In this document: positions 1 to 6,404 of the stretch, one piece after another | Layout of the letters: each line of letters opens with the position of its first letter | Numbering within the stretch: the stretch's first letter is position 1 | Assembly: GCA_024697985.1 (NCBI GenBank) | Contig: JAILRX010000228.1 | Span: 1-6,531, forward strand | Length of the DNA: 6,531 nt | Direction: 5' to 3' | Source of the DNA: Treponemataceae bacterium | Lineage (GTDB): Bacteria; Spirochaetota; Spirochaetia; Treponematales; Treponemataceae | The notes under the pieces: generated by a model | Told to the model about the DNA's origin: nothing | Database searches by the model: none | What the model saw: only the letters and a program-made list of their open reading frames with translations | Translations under genes and position numbers: made by a program

Positions 1-1371
1 AATTCGGGCAAGGTTTACGAAGGTTGTAAAAAGGTCTGAAAGATACATTTCCATCGGGCTGTCAACTTTTTGGCCAAGTTTGAAAGCGGCTGTAGGACAG
101 GTCGGACAGAGGATAAGGTCGTAGCTTTCGAAAAGTTTTGCAATTTCTTTCTGGATTCGGGCACGTACTGACATACCGGTCTTGTAGCATTTTCCGCTCA
201 TCTGTTCTGAAAGGACGTAGTTTCCGATTACAATTCGTCTTTTTACTTCAGGACCAAAACCTTCGCTTCGAGTCTTGATGTAAAGATCGTCGTAGCCAGT
301 TCCAGGATCCTTTCGGTTTCCGTAACGGATTCCGTCGAATCGGCTAAGGTTTGAAGCGGCTTCACTTAAGGCGATGATATAGTAACTTGCAATTGATGCG
401 TCCAATACAGGAAGGTCAACGATTTCAATTGATGCGCCTTTTTTGGTAAACCATTCTTTTGTCTGAGCAAAAACGGCTCCGACATCAGGATCCAAACCTT
501 CTGCCTGCTCGAACTGTCGAGGAACTGCAATCTTGAGCTTTGAAAAATCCTTGTCTTCAAGGCCTTTCAAGTCTGCAAGGCTTTCATTTTCCGGAAGATC
601 GCAGGATGTGTCGTCATAAAAATCAGTTCCGCAAAGAACGGAAAGAGGTTTTGCAATGTCACGAGGATTGTGTCCCAAAAGACCTACCTGATCCAAAGAA
701 GAACCGTAGGCAACGACACCCCATCGGGAAAGAACACCGTAAGTCGGCTTGAGTCCGTAAACGCCGCAGTAAGAAGCAGGAAGTCGTACTGAACCACCGG
801 TTTCTGTTCCAAGACCAAAAACAGCCTGATTTGCGGCAACGGCAGCTGTAGAACCGCCCGAAGAACCACCTGAAACGTAATCACGGTCGATCGGATTTCG
901 AGTAGGTCCGTAAATTGAATACTCGGTTGAAGAACCCATGGCAAATTCATCCATGTTGCATCGTCCGAGCGGAATTGCGCCTGCATCGATGAGGCGCTGC
1001 GTAACTGTCGCATTGTATGGAGCAACGTAACCCTGAAGGATGTTGCTTGAACAGGTAAGTTTTTTACCCTTAACTGAAATATTGTCTTTTACTGCAAAAG
1101 GAACGCCGAGCAAAGGTTTTTGAGAAAGAAGTTCCTTTACTGCATCACTTCCCTTTTCGCGGGCTGCTTTATAAAGCTCATCAGCCTGGTCTGCAAGGGA
1201 AAGAACATCATCATACATTTCGAGGAATGCATTGAGCGGAATTTTTGAATTTTTATCTGCTTCAAAAAAATCTATGGCACTTTTTGCAAAATCGTGGCAG
1301 GAAAGGCTGCCCTTTGAAAATGCGTCAAGTGCTTCTTCAATTGAAAAAGTCTGAAATTTATTTGCGTCCAT
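1..1371 (-). CDS. gatA: Aspartyl/glutamyl-tRNA amidotransferase subunit A (3' end outside window)
   Basis: GatA is the amidase subunit of the cytoplasmic GatCAB complex. It releases ammonia from glutamine, which GatB uses to turn Glu-tRNA(Gln) or Asp-tRNA(Asn) into Gln-tRNA or Asn-tRNA. The frame is open for 457 codons to the left edge. The amidase-signature triad is visible: Lys95 in VKDNI, cis-Ser170 in SGGSSGGS and Ser194 in TGGSVR. Its 75- and 24-residue spacings match those I recall for Staphylococcus GatA. Further family cues are GRCNMDEFAMGSS (about 136-148) and the MYLSDLFTTFVNLA stretch near the edge. By comparison with the family about 45-50 C-terminal residues are missing. The ATG lies 1 nt past the gatC stop and a GGAGAAGG ribosome site (1380-1387) sits inside gatC, so translation is probably coupled. 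Oddity: GTETGGS carries Glu190 where most relatives have Asp. gatB likely follows off the left edge. Confidence 0.97.
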   Translation of the reverse strand, partial: MDANKFQTFSIEEALDAFSKGSLSCHDFAKSAIDFFEADKNSKIPLNAFLEMYDDVLSLADQADELYKAAREKGSDAVKELLSQKPLLGVPFAVKDNISVKGKKLTCSSNILQGYVAPYNATVTQRLIDAGAIPLGRCNMDEFAMGSSTEYSIYGPTRNPIDRDYVSGGSSGGSTAAVAANQAVFGLGTETGGSVRLPASYCGVYGLKPTYGVLSRWGVVAYGSSLDQVGLLGHNPRDIAKPLSVLCGTDFYDDTSCDLPENESLADLKGLEDKDFSKLKIAVPRQFEQAEGLDPDVGAVFAQTKEWFTKKGASIEIVDLPVLDASIASYYIIALSEAASNLSRFDGIRYGNRKDPGTGYDDLYIKTRSEGFGPEVKRRIVIGNYVLSEQMSGKCYKTGMSVRARIQKEIAKLFESYDLILCPTCPTAAFKLGQKVDSPMEMYLSDLFTTFVNLARI

Positions 1372-1372
1372 T

Positions 1373-1684
1373 TTAACAACCTTCTCCAAGAACTTTAGGA
1401 ACACGGAAATATCCGTCCATGAATTCTGTAGAAACTTTCTTTACATCCGGAATATCAAGGCCTTTTACGATTTCGTCATCGCGCAAAAGTTCTGCGTCTG
1501 TCGTCGGATATGCGTCGTAAGGATTTTCACTGTCGTCGTAATTTGAAAGAAGATCAAAGTAACCTACGATCTGGTCAACCTGATTTCTTAAAACTTCAAG
1601 ATTTGTACTTTCCGGTGAAAGCCGAGAAAGGAATAACAGAGCTTCGAGAGTCTGTTCATCAATTTTATTATTTTGAGTACCCAT
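1373..1684 (-). CDS. gatC: Aspartyl/glutamyl-tRNA amidotransferase subunit C
   Basis: GatC is the small subunit that wraps around and stabilises GatA and helps dock it on GatB. This product has 103 residues, normal for the family (about 95-105). It shows the family pattern: an N-terminal helix (IDEQTLEALLFLSRLS, about 8-23), a second helix with the VDQIVGYFDLLSNYD core (about 36-50), then the acidic DAELLRDDEIVKGLD and a C-terminal GYFRVPKVLGE, close to the usual FKVPKVL motif. It directly precedes gatA with a 1-nt gap. No Shine-Dalgarno sequence is visible before the ATG. Instead a TATTAT box ends 7 nt upstream, so the mRNA may start at or one base before the start codon. No alternative Met lies nearby in frame, and the chosen start gives the expected N-terminus. 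Confidence 0.96.
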   Translation of the reverse strand: MGTQNNKIDEQTLEALLFLSRLSPESTNLEVLRNQVDQIVGYFDLLSNYDDSENPYDAYPTTDAELLRDDEIVKGLDIPDVKKVSTEFMDGYFRVPKVLGEGC

Positions 1685-1691
1685 AATTTTT

Positions 1692-1720
1692 ATAATAGCG
1701 TATTTTTAGGGCAAATACAA
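1692..1720 (-). promoter_or_regulatory. Possible promoter for gatCA
   Basis: On the minus strand, TATTAT (1692-1697, 5 of 6 to TATAAT) is preceded at 17 nt by TTGTAT (1715-1720), which matches only half of the TTGACA consensus. The predicted start of transcription falls at 1685 or 1684, at the gatC ATG itself. The -35 element lies in the tail of the upstream hairpin, so the terminator and promoter are packed together. The -10 match is good and the -35 is weak. Confidence 0.4.
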
Positions 1721-1728
1721 GATGAACA

Positions 1729-1748
1729 AGGCGGCCTTGCGACCGCCT
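1729..1748 (-). terminator. Hairpin terminator after the ABC operon
   Basis: As minus-strand RNA this folds into an 8-bp stem, AGGCGGUC / GGCCGCCU, with a GCAA (GNRA) tetraloop and one U-G wobble. It starts 16 nt after the stop codon of the second ABC gene. The tail is only moderately U-rich (UGUUCAUCUUGUAUUU), so termination may be partial and some gatCA transcription could come by read-through. On the plus strand the same fold has a C-A mismatch in place of the wobble, favouring function on the minus strand. Confidence 0.6.
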
Positions 1749-1764
1749 GAATTTCATGCAAAAA

Positions 1765-3522
1765 TTACAGTTTCCAGCTTACAGCCTCTTTTCTGCTGTC
1801 TATAAAGCGGCTGTAAATTCCACCTTTGGAAAGAAGTTCTTCATGACTTCCCTTTTCTGCAATTTTTCCCTTATCGATAACAACAATTTGATCTGCGTTT
1901 CGAACCGTCTTGAGTCTGTGGGCAATCATAATTACTGTCTTTTCCTTTGTAAGTTCCTTTACGGCATCCATAAGATCGCGCTCATTTTCAGGATCCACGT
2001 TTGCGGTCGCTTCATCCAAAATAATTATCGGAGAGTCTTTCATGATTGCACGTGCAATTGAAATTCGCTGTCGCTCTCCACCTGAAAGGCTTGCTCCACC
2101 CTCGCCGATTACAGTGTCATATCCTTTTGGAAGGGAAGAAATGAAGTCATGACAGCAGGCTTTTTTTGCAGCTTCGATTACCTTGTCCATTGAGGCTTCA
2201 GGATTTCCAAAACGGATGTTGTTGGCTATCGTATCGTGGAACAGATATACGCTTTGGAATACAAAACTGAAGTTCTGCATAAGGCTGTCCATCGAATATT
2301 CCTTCACATCAGTTCCGTTAAGCGTAATTTTGCCTGAATTTACGTCCCAGAACCTTGAAAGAAGATGACAGAAAGTCGTTTTACCGCCACCGCTTGGACC
2401 GACGAAGGCTGTAGTCGTGTGGGCAGGAATTTTCAAGCTGACACCGTCGATGATTTTCTTTTTGTCGTAGGCAAAATCCACGTCCTGAGCATCGAGTTGT
2501 GTGTGTTCGACGTCAAGGGCATCAAAGTCCTTGCCTTCAATATCCATTGTTGGAAGTGAAAGAATCGCATTTGCCTTGGCCACGCTTAAGTTTATAGTCC
2601 TCAACAGTGCAGAATAGTTTCCGCCTGCTTCAAGAGTCGTAAAAAGCATGAAGGAACAGACAAGCATCGTGGCACAGTCTGCAAGATTCATAGAACCGGC
2701 AAGATAGAAATAAATTGATGCAAGCATGATGGCAACGCCTGTAAGTTTTGCAACAAAAGACTGAACGTTTGAGACAGGAATACATCGCATTTCCATCTTG
2801 ATGAGGGTTTTGATTCTTTTATCAATGACCTTATTGAGTTCGCTCTGTCTTTGAACTGCAAGATTATAGGCCTTGACTTCAGCAATTCCCTGAACGAATT
2901 CCAGAATTTTTCCCACTTCAGCCGCATCAACCTTGATTTTATCAGCTGAAATTGATTTTACGGAAAGACGCATGAAAATATTGACGAATTCGAAAAGCAA
3001 AAATCCGGCAAGAGCAACAAGACCGATTCGCCAGTCGAAAATCAAAATCATTACGACTACAAAGGCTGTATCCAAAAGCCCCTGCAAAACCATCATTACG
3101 GCTCTTGTAGCAACATCACCCATGGCTTCCATCGTATTTGTCGTAACTGAAGTTATTTCTCCAAGACTGTTTGAGTTGAAATAACCCATCGGAAGGTAGC
3201 GAAGATGCTCTGCAATTTCGATTCGCTTGTTGGCGCAGGTTCTGTAGCCGCCTTCACACTGCCACATTGCAGTATTTTTTTTAGTGATGACTGATCCTAA
3301 AATGCTTACCAGCATGATTCCAAGCGAAATATAAATTGTCTTTACCTCAAAAGGTTTTCCGTCAATGACAGTTCCGATAAGCCCCTGAAGCATTACGGCA
3401 ACGGCTGCAATCCTTAAAGCCATGAAAATTGCATTAACTACTCCGACAGCTATTGAACCGTAAAATTTATTTCTATTTTCTTTATCACAAAATCTAAAAA
3501 ATTTTCTTAATGTTTCAAACAT
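1765..3522 (-). CDS. ABC transporter half-molecule, permease/ATPase fusion (second of pair)
   Basis: This 585-residue inner-membrane protein has the ABCB-type exporter fold: about six membrane segments (near 22-48, 63-80, 142-162, 164-187, 257-275, 281-298), then an ATPase domain. Visible motifs are A-loop Tyr352, Walker A GPSGGGKTT (375-383), Q-loop Gln423, signature LSGGERQ (479-485), Walker B IIILDE (499-504, catalytic Glu504), an unusual D-loop ANVDPENE and H-loop His535. The longest reading frame begins at 3585, but a perfect AGGAGG (3529-3534) sits 6 nt before the ATG at 3522, so I start there (MFETLRKFF). It begins 10 nt after the stop of the first ABC gene and should be its heterodimer partner. 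Substrate unknown: drug, lipid, peptide or siderophore-type cargo are all possible. The D-loop and paired layout recall YbtP/YbtQ- or IrtA/IrtB-like transporters, which is a low-confidence inference. Confidence 0.95.
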   Translation of the reverse strand: MFETLRKFFRFCDKENRNKFYGSIAVGVVNAIFMALRIAAVAVMLQGLIGTVIDGKPFEVKTIYISLGIMLVSILGSVITKKNTAMWQCEGGYRTCANKRIEIAEHLRYLPMGYFNSNSLGEITSVTTNTMEAMGDVATRAVMMVLQGLLDTAFVVVMILIFDWRIGLVALAGFLLFEFVNIFMRLSVKSISADKIKVDAAEVGKILEFVQGIAEVKAYNLAVQRQSELNKVIDKRIKTLIKMEMRCIPVSNVQSFVAKLTGVAIMLASIYFYLAGSMNLADCATMLVCSFMLFTTLEAGGNYSALLRTINLSVAKANAILSLPTMDIEGKDFDALDVEHTQLDAQDVDFAYDKKKIIDGVSLKIPAHTTTAFVGPSGGGKTTFCHLLSRFWDVNSGKITLNGTDVKEYSMDSLMQNFSFVFQSVYLFHDTIANNIRFGNPEASMDKVIEAAKKACCHDFISSLPKGYDTVIGEGGASLSGGERQRISIARAIMKDSPIIILDEATANVDPENERDLMDAVKELTKEKTVIMIAHRLKTVRNADQIVVIDKGKIAEKGSHEELLSKGGIYSRFIDSRKEAVSWKL

Positions 3523-3528
3523 GAAAAA

Positions 3529-3534
3529 CCTCCT
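3529..3534 (-). promoter_or_regulatory. Ribosome binding site deciding the start of the second ABC gene
   Basis: A consensus AGGAGG on the minus strand lies 6 nt before the ATG at 3522 and overlaps the TAG stop of the upstream ABC gene. It is internal to the longer candidates starting at 3540 and 3585. This argues for the 3522 start and for translational coupling of the two genes. Confidence 0.85.
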
Positions 3535-5356
3535 ATTCATCCCTGGCACTGATGTGCGCTTCCCACATGGCCTTGTAAAGACCATTCTGCTTCAAAAGTT
3601 CTTCGTGCTTTCCATAGGAATCAACCTGACCGTCCTTGATGACATAAAGATTGTCGGCATCGGCAACAGTTGAAAGCCTGTGGGCAATTACGATTAGAGT
3701 TTTGTCCTTAACAAGGCGGGCAACAGACTTTTGAATTATTGCTTCGTTTTCAGGATCCGTGTAGGCCGTAGCTTCATCAAGAATTACGATAGGCGAATTT
3801 TTCATCATGGCCCTGGCAATTGCAATTCTCTGTCTTTCACCGCCGCTCAAATGAGCACCGCTACCGCCGACTACAGTATCAAAGCCATTTTCAAGACTCA
3901 TGATAAAGTCGTAGCAGCCGCTTTGCCTTGCAATTTCTTCAACATCAGCATCGCTTGCAGCTGGACATCCCATACGGATATTTTCCCGGACACTGAGGTC
4001 AAAAAGGAAATTATCCTGGCTTACATAAGCAACACGACGATTGTATTCTTCAAGGCTCAAGTCCTTTATGTTTACTCCGCCGATTTCAACTGAACCTGAA
4101 TCAACGTCCCATAATGAAGCGATGAGGCGGGCAAGAGTTGATTTTCCGCTTCCGCTAGGTCCTACAAGAGCTGTATAACTACCCTGAGGGAAGGAAAGGT
4201 TTACGCCATGAAGGATTTCCCTGCACTCTTTGGATTCTTCATCCAGCTCTTTCTGACCTGATACGTTTGCACAGTTAACGACATCAACTTTTTTCTTGTA
4301 TGAAAAATGAACGTTTTTAAGTTCAATTGAATTGTCTTTAGGTTCAGATTTATTTTCTTCAGGTCTGTCCAATTCAGGAAGAGTCATCAAAGTACCGACC
4401 TCATTGAAAATTACATTTGCCTTTGCAATATCATCATGATAGGTAAAAGCCGTAATTATAGGCTGAATTGAACTCAAGGACATGATTATGGCAGTAATGA
4501 AAGACTGCGCATCGACCTGACCCTTGAGGAAAAGAAGACCTCCCAGAGGCAAAAGAGACAGAAGAGATGCCGGCATAATCACCATACCGATCGTAAAAGA
4601 CCAGACCGTACTCCTCATCCATTCTACATAGCAGTCAGAACCATCTTTTGCAGCCACAACAAAGCGGTCGTAAGAAGATTTTGACTTACCGAAAGCTTTT
4701 ATTACTTCGATTCCGTTTATGTATTCAACAGCCGTATCGTTAAGAATCTTTGTCTTGTCGATTGCGTTCTGAAACTTTTTTACAGCATCCTTGAACATGA
4801 AAGCCATTGCAATCAGTCCGACCGGAATAGTTGCAAGACAGCAAAGACCAAGCTTCCAGTTGAAAACAAGAAGGTAGACGATTACAGCAAGGGAAAGCAG
4901 GATGTTGGAAGAATATTCAGGCACGATATGAGCAAGAGTTGTTTCCATGCTGTCGACCCTGTCAATCATGACGTTTTTAAGGGAACCGGAAGGCATGTCC
5001 AGGACTGTTCCCAGAGGGAGCCGGGAAAGTTTGGCGCAGAGCTTTTTCCTGATGTTTCCCAGAAGATTGAAGGTTGCAATATGGCTCATGGAAGTAGAAA
5101 TTCCATGGAAAAGCACGTTTCCAAGCCAGAAAAGAGCAATTATTCCACCCTCAACTAAATATAGATGCCAGTCACGGATTCCGCTCATCAGCTGATTTAC
5201 TATCCGTGCAATCATAAAATAAGGCGCGATGCAGAAAGCAACGCTTATAATGGCAAAGAACACACTCAAAAAGTACTGTCCTTTTTTTTCACCTGCCAGT
5301 TCAAAAATCCAGCCCAAAAGGCCTTTCTTAGCAGGATCAGACGATTTTTTTGACAT
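3533..5356 (-). CDS. ABC transporter half-molecule, permease/ATPase fusion (first of pair)
   Basis: A 607-residue inner-membrane transporter subunit with an N-terminal six-helix domain (near 27-52, 65-85, 148-167, 169-188, 251-275, 283-305) and a C-terminal ATPase. Motifs: A-loop Tyr353, Walker A GPSGSGKST (399-407), Q-loop Gln447, signature LSGGERQ (503-509), Walker B IVILDE (523-528, catalytic Glu528), D-loop AYTDPENE and H-loop His559. All catalytic residues are intact, as in the partner encoded 10 nt downstream, so both ATP sites of a heterodimer could hydrolyse. Between the A-loop strand (HFSY) and ILHGVNLSF there is roughly 20 extra hydrophilic residues (about 355-378) with two cysteines, unusual for the family. 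The start is set by AGGAG (5362-5366) 5 nt before ATG. It is the first gene after the operator region and is probably repressed by the upstream TetR protein. Cargo cannot be told from the sequence. Confidence 0.95.
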   Translation of the reverse strand: MSKKSSDPAKKGLLGWIFELAGEKKGQYFLSVFFAIISVAFCIAPYFMIARIVNQLMSGIRDWHLYLVEGGIIALFWLGNVLFHGISTSMSHIATFNLLGNIRKKLCAKLSRLPLGTVLDMPSGSLKNVMIDRVDSMETTLAHIVPEYSSNILLSLAVIVYLLVFNWKLGLCCLATIPVGLIAMAFMFKDAVKKFQNAIDKTKILNDTAVEYINGIEVIKAFGKSKSSYDRFVVAAKDGSDCYVEWMRSTVWSFTIGMVIMPASLLSLLPLGGLLFLKGQVDAQSFITAIIMSLSSIQPIITAFTYHDDIAKANVIFNEVGTLMTLPELDRPEENKSEPKDNSIELKNVHFSYKKKVDVVNCANVSGQKELDEESKECREILHGVNLSFPQGSYTALVGPSGSGKSTLARLIASLWDVDSGSVEIGGVNIKDLSLEEYNRRVAYVSQDNFLFDLSVRENIRMGCPAASDADVEEIARQSGCYDFIMSLENGFDTVVGGSGAHLSGGERQRIAIARAMMKNSPIVILDEATAYTDPENEAIIQKSVARLVKDKTLIVIAHRLSTVADADNLYVIKDGQVDSYGKHEELLKQNGLYKAMWEAHISARDE

Positions 5357-5371
5357 ATTTTCTCCTATTTA

Positions 5372-5387
5372 GTTAGCACTTGCTAAC
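5372..5387 (-). promoter_or_regulatory. Operator-like palindrome before the ABC operon
   Basis: A perfect inverted repeat, GTTAGCA-2 nt-TGCTAAC, lies between the predicted transcription start and the ribosome site of the first ABC gene. Its size and symmetry suit a TetR-family dimer, and the TetR gene is immediately upstream. Repressor bound here would block initiation or early elongation. That the neighbouring TetR binds it is inference. Confidence 0.7.
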
Positions 5388-5396
5388 CTTTATTAT

Positions 5397-5426
5397 ATAA
5401 TATATAACACTGTTATATTTTGTCAA
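5397..5426 (-). promoter_or_regulatory. Sigma-70 type promoter of the ABC operon
   Basis: On the minus strand a perfect TTGACA (5421-5426) is followed by TATTAT (5397-5402, spacer 18) or TATATT (5399-5404, spacer 16), each 5 of 6 to consensus. A perfect TATAAT at 5392-5397 is too far away (23 nt) to use the same -35. The predicted start is near 5390, just before the 16-bp palindrome. The region is extremely AT-rich. Confidence 0.65.
5402..5418. promoter_or_regulatory. 17-bp palindrome in the promoter spacer
   Basis: ATATAACA-C-TGTTATAT is a perfect inverted repeat with 8-bp arms. It fills the space between the predicted -35 and -10 elements of the ABC promoter. It differs in sequence from the GTTAGCA palindrome, so it may be a second operator for the same or another regulator. 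Being AT-rich, it could partly be chance. Confidence 0.5.
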
Positions 5427-5434
5427 TATGACAA
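5420..5434. promoter_or_regulatory. Inverted repeat over the -35 element
   Basis: TTGTCA-3 nt-TGACAA, a perfect inverted repeat with 6-bp arms, includes the -35 hexamer of the ABC promoter. Its dyad centre lies about 17 nt from the centre of the next palindrome. It could be a further binding site or simply follow from the TTGACA hexamer being partly mirrored. Confidence 0.35.
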
Positions 5435-5475
5435 TCATCGATTTTTAAGCTGATTTAATTTTTAATGAAAAAATA

Positions 5476-6093
5476 TCAGTGGGAAAAATGCATGATATCG
5501 TTCCAGCCCGAACGATAAAAAGAAAACATCTGAGAAAGACACTCATCAGCCTCTTCCTTTGTACCTGCCTCGAAAAGGAGGACAAAAAAAGATGCAAATG
5601 TGCCTTCCATAATGATTTTTTGGATTACAGGGTTAATTCTTGTAGTTTCAATTCCCTGTTTTTCAAGAACGCCGTAAAAATATTCCGTTGAATCTATGTC
5701 TTTTTTTGCTATGTCACTTACAAAGTTTTCGTAGCGAGTTCCGCCAGAACAGTTGAGGATGAGATTAAAAGCTTGTTTGTGGCTCCATGCATAATCGAAC
5801 ATGGTTTTCAAGCCCTTGGACGAAAAATCTTCCATGAACTTTACCTGCTGATCAAAAGGAATTGATTCAAATTCACTCAGGATCGAGTCATATACGCCGT
5901 GAATGTAATCAACGTGTTCCTTGACAAGAGCATCAAAAAGTTCTTCCTTGCTCTTGAAATAACCGTAAAGAGCCCCAGTCGTTACGCCCGCTTTTTTTAC
6001 GATGGTACGAAGGGATGAAGATGAAAATCCCTTTTGAGAAAATTCTTCATTTGCAGCTGTCAATATTTTATTTAGCGTTTCAGACTCTTCCAT
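5476..6093 (-). CDS. TetR/AcrR-family transcriptional regulator
   Basis: A 205-residue cytoplasmic DNA-binding protein of normal length for the family. The N-terminal TetR_N domain is clear: helix 1 (LNKILTAANEEFSQKGF, about 7-23), then the helix-turn-helix SLRTIVKKAGVTTGALYGYFKSKEELF (about 27-53) with the hallmark Y-x-F-x-x-K-E-E-L. The all-helical C-terminal part (about 60-205) is divergent, as expected for a ligand-binding and dimer domain, so the inducer cannot be predicted. The start is supported by AAGAGG (6099-6104) 5 nt upstream. The gene is co-directional with and immediately upstream of the ABC pair, separated by 119 nt that hold palindromic operator candidates. The simplest reading is a local repressor of the transporter, induced by its substrate or a related compound. 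Confidence 0.95.
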   Translation of the reverse strand: MEESETLNKILTAANEEFSQKGFSSSSLRTIVKKAGVTTGALYGYFKSKEELFDALVKEHVDYIHGVYDSILSEFESIPFDQQVKFMEDFSSKGLKTMFDYAWSHKQAFNLILNCSGGTRYENFVSDIAKKDIDSTEYFYGVLEKQGIETTRINPVIQKIIMEGTFASFFVLLFEAGTKEEADECLSQMFSFYRSGWNDIMHFSH

Positions 6094-6127
6094 CTCGACC
6101 TCTTAAATAGAGAATAACATAAAACTT

Positions 6128-6155
6128 TTTATAAAGCAAAGAGAACAAATAACAA
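6128..6155 (-). promoter_or_regulatory. Likely promoter of the TetR gene
   Basis: Minus-strand TTGTTA (6150-6155) and TATAAA (6128-6133) are 16 nt apart and match the -35 and -10 consensus in 4 and 5 of 6 positions. The predicted start near 6121 gives a leader of about 28 nt. TGTTAT, one arm of the 17-bp palindrome at the ABC promoter, occurs here twice (6149-6154 and 6114-6119), which might allow autoregulation. No full copy of the GTTAGCA palindrome is present. Confidence 0.45.
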
Positions 6156-6170
6156 TTTCATTTGGAAAAT

Positions 6171-6221
6171 AAAAAAAAAGCGGCCGTCAGCCTGACTTAT
6201 TTGACAATCAGTCCGGCGGCC
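6171..6221 (-). terminator. Rho-independent terminator of an upstream minus-strand transcript
   Basis: On the minus strand a GC-rich, imperfect 14-bp stem (6208-6221 pairing with 6182-6195, outer part GGCCG/CGGCC, inner part CUGA/UCAG) encloses a 12-nt loop and is followed by nine consecutive U (6171-6179). This is a textbook intrinsic terminator. It shows that the DNA to its right is transcribed leftward and insulates the TetR gene from that transcript. Confidence 0.85.
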
Positions 6222-6392
6222 ACAATAACGCCTAGTGAATACTGACGGATGTTTGACGGAATAGTAATTAACAAAGCACATCCGCTTTTTTGCTTGCAGC
6301 GGAAGGATGTTTATTTTCTACTGCAGGGCACCAAGTGCCCTACCTGCATTTGTAACTAGATTATTGCTTTGCAAAGATTTTAGTCCATTTCA
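6222..6392 (-). other. Hairpin-rich non-coding stretch before the terminator
   Basis: No reading frame of note is present on either strand. The stretch is dense in inverted repeats: AGGGCAC-CAA-GTGCCCT (6325-6341); CTTTGCAAAG (6367-6376); CGGATGT (6246-6252) with ACATCCG (6278-6284); and the alternative CCGCT (6282-6286) with AGCGG (6298-6302), extended by ACAT/ATGT. TGACGGA is also repeated directly 11 nt apart (6243-6249 and 6254-6260). It could be a long structured 3' untranslated region, a small RNA ending at the terminator, or a degenerate dispersed repeat. It does not show the conserved cores of RNase P RNA, tmRNA, SRP RNA or a tRNA. Confidence 0.5.
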
Positions 6393-6404
6393 TTAAAATG
6401 AAAT
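6387..6404. repeat. 18-bp palindrome over the stop codon of the partial reading frame
   Basis: ATTTCATT-AA-AATGAAAT is a perfect inverted repeat with 8-bp arms. The TAA stop (6393-6395) of the right-edge reading frame lies at its centre. A looser outer pair, GTCCA (6383-6387) and TGGAC (6414-6418), flanks it. The AT-rich stem alone would be weak as an RNA hairpin. Confidence 0.5.

Noticed and set aside
684..1025. Reading frame of 113 codons on the minus strand
   Set aside because: It is an out-of-frame shadow inside gatA, whose correct frame carries the full amidase signature.
3523..3585. Longer start of the second ABC protein (at 3585 or 3540)
   Set aside because: It would overlap the end of the upstream ABC gene and place the perfect AGGAGG inside the coding sequence; the ATG at 3522 is correctly spaced from it.
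1765..5356. Plus-strand reading frames opposite the two ABC genes
   Set aside because: They are short, lack ribosome sites and lie opposite long, motif-complete genes; all are explained as shadows.
5372..5387. CIRCE-like element (TTAGCACT half-site) bound by HrcA
   Set aside because: CIRCE arms are 9 bp with a 9-nt spacer; here the arms are 7 bp with 2 nt between, and no heat-shock gene is nearby.
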